Source: Styela clava
Lineage: Eukaryota; Chordata; Ascidiacea; Stolidobranchia; Styelidae
DNA length: 64,000 bases
Assembly (NCBI RefSeq): GCF_964204865.1
Contig: NC_135250.1
Span: 29,627,395-29,691,394, forward strand
Direction of reading: 5' to 3'
The position numbers and the translations under genes were made by a program. Positions 35,136 through 46,400 of the stretch are shown one piece after another (position 1 is the stretch's first letter; every line of letters begins with the position of its first letter). The notes under the pieces were generated by a model. The model saw only the letters and a list, made by a program, of their open reading frames with translations, ran no database searches and had not been told where the DNA came from.

Positions 35136-36025
35136 CGAGCCTAATATAAGTAGATATAAAACCTCTACATAATACACCAACTTCAGAACTTACTAAATCT
35201 ACGCCACTAATATATAAATATACGCAACATGATTAAGCAGTCTTTTCCGTCTAATAAATATGTATATCCTGCCCTAATTATACGGCACTGTACACAACTC
35301 TTAGACTTAGAGCAAACAACTCGACGCCTACGCGAATTATTGCCCCAACTTCGATACTATTTTCTCGTTCAAAAACAATGTAGGACAAGTTCCCGCGAAA
35401 ATGAGGGTATTTTCCACCGCGCCAATTAACAAACACGTGTTTTGTCGTTGATTCATGATAAGGGTCCTATCAGATTTGGTCATGAAGATAATTTTGAACA
35501 CCACAATGTTACAAAATAATGACAGACACCGACATAAGACAAAGTAAACACGCAGGGCGCGGGAAAATGAGCGGTCACGTGAACCACACCACGACGGCAG
35601 GGTGTCATATCGTACGTAATTATACCACACCCCACGTCGTTACACGATTTGAACCCATTCGCGTAATTGTTCATTTCCCCTATCGCCCAAAACAGGGTAA
35701 TTGCCAATTTTGAAACATGTGCGGCAACGAAATTTTTAATTTAGTTCTGTACGTGCGAGTACTTCCTATCGCTTTGCGTTGCAAAGCCTATATCGGACTC
35801 CAATTTATTATCTATGCCTATGACGTTACAAAGCACAATAGCGAAGCTTCTGCGGTGAGAACAACATACGTCTTAACTTGTGACCAATAAAAAGTTTTGT
35901 ACCTGGAAATAATAGAGAGCATATGTTAAAAAAATGTGCAGTCCGTGCTTCCACACAATTCTTTCTACCTGGCCCTTTCTTTAATAAAGGTTGCATCTGT
36001 TCGATTAACCTCCCGAGTTTTTTTC

Positions 36026-36200
36026 GGTGACCGTACATTTAAACCCATGTGTATATCCGCGGGTTCAATCTATATGCAGGTGCTAAAATCCATGGGTCAG
36101 TCAGGGTTAGTATGGGTTCAAATATCCTAAAACAAAAAAAGATTCCATAGATGCAATAGTATGCAGGTGCAATTGGCGTGGGTTCAAATGTAATGGAACC
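36026..36200 (+). mobile_element. Mutator-like MITE, copy 4
   Basis: GGTGACCGTACATTTAAACC to GTAATGGAACC. The flanks GTTTTTTTC and GTTTTTTTG form an 8/9 duplication. It is more diverged than the other three copies. Confidence 0.8.
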
Positions 36201-36284
36201 GTTTTTTTGGGGGTTCGAAGCAGCTTTGTTTTGCCATGTAGTACTTTTTTAATGAATTTACCTTACCTCAATTTGACACATCAG

Positions 36285-36602
36285 GCAGTTCATGCACATA
36301 AACAAAGAGTTTTTGAACATTTTCAAACCCAAAACGAGGCAGTGGCTAATCGTATAATTAATCCACTTTATCGGCTTCCATCTCCCCCTAAGAAATTAGG
36401 CAAATTCTATTTCTTAGATGGGATAATTCATTATGATTTATACCAAAAACACACTAATTCTAACCCCAAATCTTCTCCAGTCGTTATAAATCCTTGTGAG
36501 ATTATGAAACACTTCATGTACACAATTCATGCAAATATAATCTACATTGCACTTTTAAAAATATACAACAAACAGCTAATTTATATAACACAAATTATAT
36601 GA
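36285..36602 (+). CDS. Orphan terminal-exon candidate, unidentified protein
   Basis: An acceptor-like CACATCAG ends at 36284 and opens a 105-residue frame to TGA at 36600-36602. AATAAA follows at 36611-36616, the layout of a last exon. The first 75 residues look protein-like, with KQRVFEHFQTQNEAVANRI and LYRLPSPPKKLGKFYF. The last 30 are hydrophobic and AT-driven. I do not recognise the family and could not find upstream exons on the plus strand. It may equally be a chance frame or a transposon piece. Confidence 0.3.
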   Translation, partial: AVHAHKQRVFEHFQTQNEAVANRIINPLYRLPSPPKKLGKFYFLDGIIHYDLYQKHTNSNPKSSPVVINPCEIMKHFMYTIHANIIYIALLKIYNKQLIYITQII

Positions 36603-36763
36603 GATAATTGAATAAAACATTTTAATCATCACAGAAATATTACAGTATTATGATTAGGATTATTTTATATGCATTTCTCTCTGAACAAAGCCCTGTGCAA
36701 TATCCACCAGTATCTCTTACAATATGTGAAGAGATTTTATATTCTAAAAAGACCGGCTAATTC

Positions 36764-37052
36764 AGTGGTTCCCAACCCTGACCTGTGACCCTCCCCCCCC
36801 CCCAAGAGGGTCATAAAGCAGTTAGAGGGGGTGGGGGGCAATGATAGCTTAAAATTAATTTTGATGGAATTCTGTTATAAACTTTTCCCTTGGAAGAAAA
36901 TTCCACGTTCTCCATAGTTTAATACTATAAATATCACTAGAATGACGAACACAGGGGCCACGAGGGCTAAAAGGCTCTGAGGGGGGGCCACAAGCCACAA
37001 AGGGTTGCTCTGCTCGAAGGTCCCCTTGGGGAGCCACGCACCCTGTGAATGA
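36764..37052. repeat. hAT-like remnant (CAGTGGTTCCCAACC)
   Basis: Begins CAGTGGTTCCCAACCCTGAC with a C tract, and ends near GGGGAGCCACGCACCCTGTG. The interior is rich in GGGGGCCACAAG. It lies between the orphan exon and the 3' end of gamma-SNAP. Confidence 0.45.
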
Positions 37053-37083
37053 ACGTATTGTATTCTACATTAAAACCAAGAAT

Positions 37084-37286
37084 TTCAGATGCTCCAGAAG
37101 TGTGTTAATATGGAGATAACTAATTTTGCTCGTCTACTTTACATGTGTAAAGGGACTGAAACCTTTGGGCAAGAGGTATATTCAATCGGCTAACACAGAC
37201 AGTCCCCGAACTCATAATAGAACTAAATATGGAAAATCGGAATTAAGGTATGGCCTAACCCTAACCTAGTACACACACTACAGGGG
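37084..37286 (+). mobile_element. MITE family B
   Basis: GCTCCAGAAGTGTGTTAATA at the left, TTGGGCAAGAGGTATATTCA in the middle, and GGCCTAACCCTAACCTAGTA with CACTACAGGGG at the right. It lies downstream of the gamma-SNAP stop. Confidence 0.65.
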
Positions 37287-37431
37287 TATCAATTTTATAT
37301 ATCAAATATTGGTTTGTTTTAGACATCCAATTGTGAGTTTGTGACCTTCCTTTTTTGGGTAAACTTATAAAAAATTACATTCAAATTAAGTTTAAATTAC
37401 TGATATAGAATAGAACATATAATACTGTATT

Positions 37432-40400
37432 TTAGCACAAATCATCATCGTCCTCATCTCCTATAAACTTATGTTGAGTACTCGGGACCTCCATGTTTTG
37501 TCCAGTTCCGCCAATATTGGGTGCAGAGTTCATTCGTGCATTCATTTTATTAGAAATGTCTTTCACAGCTGCTTCCTGGTTTGTTACTCTAGCTTCCTGG
37601 GTGGAGGGGTCATTGTTGGTGGCTTTTATAATTCCTGGGGCAGATTGGCGGGGTTGTTTTGATGAAGAGTAGCCCGGGACGCGCAATGAGCGGGCTAACT
37701 TTGCGTACACATTGTCCATAAATTTGAACATTGGTGTGTTGATAACTAAGTCCACTTTTTCTTGGTCTTCTTCATTGAACGCCTCGACCAATCGCATTAG
37801 AGCGTCCTGCTCTTCAGAGCCATCAAATATATCGGCATAATCACAAGCGGAATGAATCGCCTGCTCTGCTGACACCTAGAGAGAAGTTAGAATTGAGATT
37901 AATATTTCTGAAAATATCTTTACGAAGCACTGCTAGGAATCTTTTTGCATTGCCTACCCGAACCCAATATATCACACAGACTGTGAGGTTTTTACAGAGA
38001 TTGTAACATCTATATCAGGGATGGCGAACTACTGACCCGCGGGTCACAAAGTGACCAACTGCGTTTTATTTGTGACCCGCCAAGGCATGAACGAAATTAA
38101 AAGATGCTAACATATCAGTGATAAAAATTGATAAAACCAGCCTTAATTTAACAATACCTAAACAATTATAATGTACCGTCAGTTGGGCAGTCAGGGTCGC
38201 TCATATTCAAATTGTTAATTTTAGGGCCGGTATGGTAATTTTCAAAACCCCTATTCTTGGACGCATGTCTGCACCGCTGGGTAGCGTTATTCAGCTATTA
38301 GCGCTGACATCGTATATGACATAACAATGCAATTGATCTGTTCATTTCTCGCAACGTCTTTTTTCGGAAGTGCATCTGCAGACTGTTTTAGGGGTTATAC
38401 GAAAACTAGATGCTACTTTGCATTTTATCAGTTTCTCGCCTACAATGCGGTTGAGAAAACAAAATCTTTCAGACTTGAAATAAAAACCTAGAAATAAGAA
38501 ATAACAATGGGGCATTGTAAAAGTGCCTTAATGTTGTTGAAATAACACTATCAAAGTGGAATTCCTTCCATAATAAGTTCCATAATATAGAAGTGCTGCA
38601 TAATAAATCCCAAAACTACACCAACACCAACAGAAGCTAATAAGATTTGTTTTAAAAGTTTCCTATAGATACAAACATTGATTAAATATCTGTGACCCAC
38701 TTGCTTCTGTTTCGTGATAAAAATATAATTTTTGACCCCTCCATTAAAAAAGGTTCGCCATCCCTGATCTAGGGCAATGGTTATCAAACTTTTTAAGCCA
38801 CGCCCCCCTTTTTGTAATTTGTCAAGTCTCACGTCCCACCTCATAAATAACTAGCTAATAATGAGCTACAAATAACAGATAGTAAAGCGAAAGTATGTTT
38901 AATTCAAGAAACGCGTTGAAAAAGAAGGCGGACAGGATCATTTCTAACGTATATTTTTATTTGCTTCCCGCCCCCTCAAAAAATTGTTTTCACCCCCCCT
39001 TGTGGGGCACGCCCAACCGTTTCAAAATCACTGACCTAGGGAGAAGTTACATATGGAATCAACTATATTTCAAGCATGATCGACTTATATGTTATTATGA
39101 TGCTGTGTAGTGTGAAACTGATGAAAAACCTGGAATGTGTCTGGAAGGACATGCCTACCAATTCGTTACACCATGAGCGAGGTTGTGAACTTGAACCACT
39201 TAAAAAGACGCAAAAAAGTGTAAAATCCACCAAAAACCCCCGTGAAAGGTTCAAAAACTGTTAAAAAATCCCAAAAACCTTGATGAAATGAATAAATGAA
39301 AACCTTAATAAAACTGGCTAAAAGACGCCACAAACCACCTAAAAAAACAGAGTCAACAAAAAATTAAGAGTTCATCTTACCGGATCTCCGATGTGTAGAT
39401 GTACGAGCACCAATCCACAAGTTAGTCTTGGTATTGATTCTCCTCCCCCATCTGACTGGGAATACAACTGACATTCATGTCCGATAGTGTTGATCGCATC
39501 AGATAATTTATTATTTTGAAGCTGAAAAAAAATTTATTCGTGGGCTTTAAAACCAAAAACGAGAATATCGGTCGGAGACCGAAGACTTATCGATCGAAAC
39601 TGCGGTTTCGATTCATGACTCTATAGTGACACCACGTGTCCCATCACTAATTAATCAATAACTCGCTAATTATACGACATAATTCATCCAAAATCAATAG
39701 GCTTCTGGTCCGAGATATGATGAATGCACATGCAAAATTTGAGCAGATTTCCTGAGATATCGCGTGCATCTAACAGACAAACAGACAAATACCTATCAAC
39801 ATACTTACCGATCTAAAGATCGATAAGTAATAAGTATTGTATCACTCGCATGGCAAGATTTAGTTTAGAACAGGGGTTCTCAACCTTTCACTAATCGTGT
39901 ACCACTTTACTGTCTTTTACTCTGGCTGCGTTCTACCGCCCACCGCCAAGACCTTTTTTGAAGTGGGGAACAATTGCGCAAGTAACGTGATATGAGAGTA
40001 TTTTAAAATGCAGCACAACATCTTTTGTGACTTACCGTGTTTGCTCATTTTGTAGCCCGGGCCCATATTTTTTTCAACAAACTCACTAACCGGGCCCTTA
40101 TTCAAACGGCCCTTTTTCAAGCACGGGCGCTTGTTATTTCCGATAATTAATATATTGTTATTTCCAGTTCTCAAGTATGATTTGAACTAGAATAACGAAA
40201 ATTTTGACTTTTCCTACGCAACCGCAGGTACAAATCCGCAAAAGAAGAAAAGTTTGGCGATGACCTATCAATATTGAAACGACGCACTTGGGCTTATTTC
40301 CTATTGTTCTCTACCGATGAAAAATCAGCTTTTACATCGGGCGGGTATTCAAGCACCGGCCCTTATTTATTTTTATGTTCTGTTCACACGAGCGGCTATG

Positions 40401-43400
40401 CAAACGGGCCCTTAATCAAGATCGGGCGGTAAAACGAGCATATACGGTATACCAAAGTACGGGTGAGGGCGATCTTCAAAAAAAGGACTGATAGCGTTGC
40501 AAATCGCTTAGCGAATACATACAGTATGAAAGATAAGGAAAAGGTGTCACCCGCATATTTTAGTCAATTCAAGGTTGTACAGGTACCACAAGTTGGGAAC
40601 CAATGGTTGAAAATAAAAACATTTGGTTGAACCAGTATTTTCAATCAGGAAGAAATCCTGATGATTTGCGAAGAAATACAAAGAAATAAAACTTGGCTTT
40701 GTATTCCGAGTATAAGAGAGATATTTAGGAACTATGATTCAAATAAGCGGTACTCCTGAAGTATGCGCACCAAGATGCCGCACAACCTGAACCTAACCTG
40801 GTACACAACCTGAGTTCAGGTTGCGCGTCATCTTGGTGCGCATACTTCAGGAGGTCCAAATAAGCAAATAAAGTTTTTGTGAGAATATACCACTCCCCAG
40901 ACTTAATCCTAGATCAGGGATACTAACTATTTTTACCAAAGATCCGTAAACAAAACTTCAAAATTACTAGGGTTTGGTTTTTTCAAAAATTTTATTTCGA
41001 CATCATTAAATACACACTCCCTTGTTTGGGTAATTATTATTCGCTAACCAAGATAGCGCTATTGGCATTGTTCATTATGGTATATGGTTGTCAGGTGCAT
41101 ATATATGAGTAAATTATATAGTAACCTTTGAAACTTTCACATATCCCAAGTGGGACCAATTATCTAGAACAGAGGGTTCTCAACCTGGGGTTTGCGAACC
41201 CCCAGGGGATCGGGAGAAGATTTCCGGGGGTACTTGGATGACAGTCGAGTTTTCGTGTGTTGCTTTTTTTTAATATCCTTTAACAAAGAAAGTAACCACA
41301 AAGGGAAGCTCGCGTTGTTGTGATTGTGACGCAAAAATGTGAAATGCACGGCTTGGCAGTTGTAGCAGCAAATTGTAAGTCAATATATCACAATTTAGTT
41401 TAGTGTATGATTACTGGGGGTTCGCGTTGACTGTTTCGTGACTTTGGGAGTTCGCGTTGATTAGTTCGTGACTCGGAGGGTACTTAACAGAGAGAAGGTT
41501 GAGAAGGTTGAAAGAATTAGGTACATTCGAATCGAATACTCGAAAGGTTTGGATTCAGACCGTGGTCTGCCAGTTGAGTAGCCCTGTCCTAGATAAAGTT
41601 GTGGTTAATTCAATTCAATTCGTTTATTACTCCAGACCGCTGTGGTCCATATAAAAACAACACAACAAATAAACATGAGCAAAACAAAAATAACGCAATA
41701 AATACATAAAATACCTGATATGACAATCAGATTCACAGTAAGTCTCAAAAAATGGTTATGATAGAGCAATTTAAGGGACCAAAAGTGAGGTATAGAATCT
41801 AAGAGCTCTAAACCCACTATTTTTAACACTATTTTTAAGAACTCTAAACCGACTATTTTTAACACCAACATAGTTACATACCTGTAATCGAGACGCTTTT
41901 CCAACCAACTCAGCCGCTTGTCTGAATCTTGAATCATCTTCATTCTGACAGATTTCAGCCGCCTGTAAGTAAGAAATAACCAGAATTAACGCAAGAAAAA
42001 AGGTCGAGTCATTTTTAAAGCAATATAACATTTCATAGATTGAATCTAGGCATTTCTAGTTTTTTCGAAATAAAATGGTCCTTGCATATCATGCAAGAAA
42101 TGCATTAAATATTTTACTTTTATTAAAATTGCAAAAGTAGAAAAGTTGAGATCTGTGTACCGAGCATTAAAAATATTTTTCAGAATTGGTCCCAATACGA
42201 CAGTAAACAGTATAATCCAATATGAATCCATCTTATTGAAGATATTGATATATTGACCCAATTATCAATAAATAAGCAATATGGAAAAAACTAAATAGTA
42301 GAGTAAGTAGGCCTATATGCTTTAATAATACAGAAGTTCCAAAATTTTTCTTTAGTTTCTGTGATATAAATCATGACGCATTGTAAGAAAAATTGACTAT
42401 ATTATTATTAAAGAAAAACTACATATTGCAGCGTGTTCCAAAAAAAAATGGAACCCATCAATTACCGTAGATTAACAATTTTATGGGTCTCATTTTTTTT
42501 GGGACACGCTGTTCATCCACATTTAATCAATGTGTCATGCTTTCGTGCTTGTTAGAATGTGCGTGTCAATGTGTCATGTTTCGTGCTTATTTCTAAAAGT
42601 CATGTTTAATATAATAACTCGAGACAGAAATTTGGATTTGTTTTTTTACAACAGTTGATAATCAAGAGGAACTGATAAAACAGCCTATTATAAAAACATA
42701 TCTACATATTTCGTTTTGTATTCGCACATTTTATTTAGTAAGAGTGACTGCTCTATTCGCAGAGGGGTAAAAACTGGTGTATCTTTATGTAAAATTTGAC
42801 AGTGAAAGACCCACAATATCCATATTAAGAATATTCACTTCATTAATTAATGACACTGGGTTGATATTATTTATCTTATCTCATAGATAAGAGTTGATAG
42901 TGTGATAATTAAATCCCAAGGATTCATCATACAGAAATAAATCATACTATTACTAATTCGTGATTCAATTTCCCTTATGAGTTATGACATAACCCCACGT
43001 CAATGTATGTGATGACTATGATTTTCAAGTGTTGGTGTTAATATATAAGAAAACAGTGGAGATGGCCAAAATAAGATAATTAACATTTTAATACAATAAT
43101 TTGATATGATTCAATTAGTTTTAGATGGTTCCGCAGTATATGTACCAGGTTAGGGTTAGGCCATAATTTTATTACGATTTTCCTCATTTTAGTTATATTA
43201 CGAGTTTGGGGACTGTCTGTGTTAGCCAAGTAAATATACTCCCCTGTCCATAGTTTTCAGTCTCTTTACACAACTTGATGTAAAGTAGGCGAACAAAATT
43301 AGTCACCTTCACATTGGTACACACTACACACACTTTTGAAGAACCAAATTTTATACGTATTGCTACAAAAATCGGAGAAAGGCACATACAGCTCACTAAA

Positions 43401-46400
43401 GATGACATCACTACTCTACAGACATCGACCTTGCTACGATTAAATTATTTATAACTTGCTCAAAACTGTCGACACATCGAATATATGATATGAGTGCAAT
43501 TGGCGCACAGTGGTACCCAAACTTTTCTTCAAGCGACCCAAATTATTCAAAAAATAAATTTTGTGAAATCTCGTGACCCAAGGATATGCTCAAATACTAG
43601 GCGGTATGTAATGCTTATGCATGAAATGGTTACAGAATTAACTGACTGACTAATAATGAGGACGCAAGTATTTACATTGTGATAGTTCCAACAGACAAGT
43701 ACGATTGAGTCACACTTATACAAATACAAATATAAAAAAAACAATAAAATTTAGAAAATGAAGCAGTAACTTTTAGGTTTTTGTTGAAAAATCAAGCGAC
43801 CCAAAAAAATTTTCAGGCCCGATTTTGGGCCGAGAACTATAGATTGGGAAACACTGGTCTAGCAGTTAAAGCGTTAAGTTTAATTGTGTTGGGATCGCAA
43901 GTTATACATATCGAGTTCAGATCCCATGCCCACCCCCCCAGGTGGTGATCAGGGGCGCACCCAGGGGGTGGTTTTGCTGGTGGGAACCCCCCTTTAAAAA
44001 TGTAAAACGCATTTCTTCTGTTTCATACATAGCAGTTTTCGTAGTTTGAAACGATTTTCGACATCCAAGTAATCTTGAAAACCTACGTTTTCCGACCCCT
44101 GACCGGATCCGCTTGATGAAAGTTTCAAAATTTGGGAACAAAAACGAACTTTTTTTTAAAAGATAAAGATATAAATGAAACGAACCTTCATATATAAACT
44201 GATGGACCATTCCGCATTGACCATTTCCGTCATCTTTCCTGCTCTTTCTAAGCAAAGAACTGCGGTGTCAGGAGTTCCATTTTCCATGTATATGTCTGAT
44301 GCTCTGTCGTAATATGCTAAAGCTGTATAAAAAAAAATTCATAAATATGAATGACTTTGGATTAATTCTTGCTTACTTATGCTTTGAGGAGTTCTCTTCT
44401 ATTTCGCTGACTATCTGATTTTCTTGAGCGGGGTTTCTCAAGCTGGCCCTAGGTGTGTTTGACAGAATTCGGGGAGCCCACGAGCAAATGCATTCACCAG
44501 ATGGGACTGTGTGTATTAGCCAAGTGTATTTACCCCCTGCCCATAGGTTTCAGTCCCTTCACACAACTTGAGTTACCTCCATATTGATACACACACTTCT
44601 GGAGCGCCAACAGCTCCCTGTAAAAAATAAAGTTACCGTGCCTTTATTATAGTCATTCAGTTCTCTGCAAGCATTCCCAGCTTCCTCGTATGCTTTTGCG
44701 GCATGGAATCTCGCTCCAAGCTTGTAATGAGCATCGGCTAATCTTTCATATGCAGCGTATGCTTTCTCATATTGCCTGAAACAAAGAGGATTAAATTTTC
44801 ATCTGTATTTCTTCACGTAGAGAGGAAAAATCCAATATGACAACTCGAATGATCAAATTTACTGTTCTTTTTTATCATTTTTAAATTTTTCATTAATTTT
44901 TTAACATCACATTACAGTAGGGCACAGTTCTCCGATTCCAAGAATAGCCCCAACATTAAAAGACATCAATTATAACAGTGAGTGAAAACCAATCCTTTAC
45001 AAGACGGTCTGGGCCTCCATATTGGCATGAACAGGCACTGTGCAATAAACTAAAAGGAAGCACAATCTTGGAACGTCAAAAATATAATCTCATTTATCAA
45101 AGACAAAAAAAATTTTACCGTAGCATTCGAGAGTTTTCAGCAAAAAAACACAATTTTGACCATGTGCCGGTCGACACAAGCCACAATTGATTTAAATCAT
45201 TACTGAGACAAGCTTGGCATGATCTGACACAGATCTACTGTAGGGCCACACGCCCTCTTTTAGAGACAAAAGGAATGTTTGTTTAATTGAACCAAATGTC
45301 TGGACATCTTAGAATCAGAGAGCTGTGACCTACTGTATTGTTATTATTATTTTTAAACAACTGCTAAGGTTGCAAGGGATTGTGAAACAAAATCATAACT
45401 GTATGTATGTATGTATGTTTATTCGTCTCGTAAAAGCAATATAAAAGAGTAAGTAATTATAAATACTGAAGACGGGATGTATGCACAAGACCATATTGGC
45501 CTAAAACACAGATGTGCGGCATACACCCCTTTTGATATATATAAATTATAATAGGGTAAATCAAATATGTACAATATGGTCCTTTATACAGGCAGTTGTG
45601 CAAGGAGGGTGGGTGGATGCGGTAACAGGGATAAGGGTGGAGTGTACAAAACTGTTTGTACAAAGGAGTTTGTTAGACAAAACAACATCTATAAATAGAG
45701 ACACAACACAACATGAAACACACTGCATATGAATATAGTAATAAAATTTTTTTTTTCTAAAAAATTTAAGAATTTGGATGAATGTACAACACCATTGAGT
45801 GATGATACCACATACTATAAAACGCGGGAATGGTTTAAAGGGTGTGTACATATATGGTATGCACCACTCAAGGGCGACAGTGTTATTATAACTACAGAAC
45901 ACAAACTGTCTTGTGGTCGGAAAAAGTCCGTCCGGCCTGAGTTTGTAAACTTGGCAAGACAGTAAAATCGGCAGATATTGAATTTGGAAACTATCGCTCA
46001 ACTCTCAGACTCTTCTGTTCTTCAATAGTTTATTTTTAAAACTTTACTGTCAGTCTGTACGGTAGGTCTGTATTACACACAAATTAAACCTGTAATACTG
46101 AAATATGGAGAATTCTGGAGAGCGAGCAAAACCTTTACCGTAATAAAGTTTAAAAGAAATATGCTCGCTTCAGAAATATCCAGCACACACCAAACCAAAT
46201 TAAAAAAAACACAATCCAAGTTGCACAAGGCTTGGGCAAGAAATAAACAAACAAAACTTTCAATTCTCCCCAATTTCATATTATAGGATAGGATAGGATT
46301 TACATATTTATCCCGGGGGAGAGGAAAGCCGATAAGATGGCTTATCCATATGGCGAACCACGGCCTCTCCTCCGGTTACCATTCCAAGGGTATGGGATTA

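Larger units (their letters stand above)
32616..36284. other. Gene-free repeat-rich interval
   Basis: Apart from the listed long-TIR element, SINE and Mutator-like MITEs, 33620-34260 and 35140-36015 are unassigned. Two places share the phrase CCCGCGGAAATAAAGGGATT / CCCGCGAAAATGAGGGTATT (33950 and 35392), suggesting another old repeat. No exon with family hallmarks was found. Confidence 0.4.

Noticed and set aside
45410..45430. CRISPR-like or regulatory short repeats (TATG)n
   Set aside because: Simple-sequence tail of a LINE. This is a eukaryotic window and no spacer structure exists.
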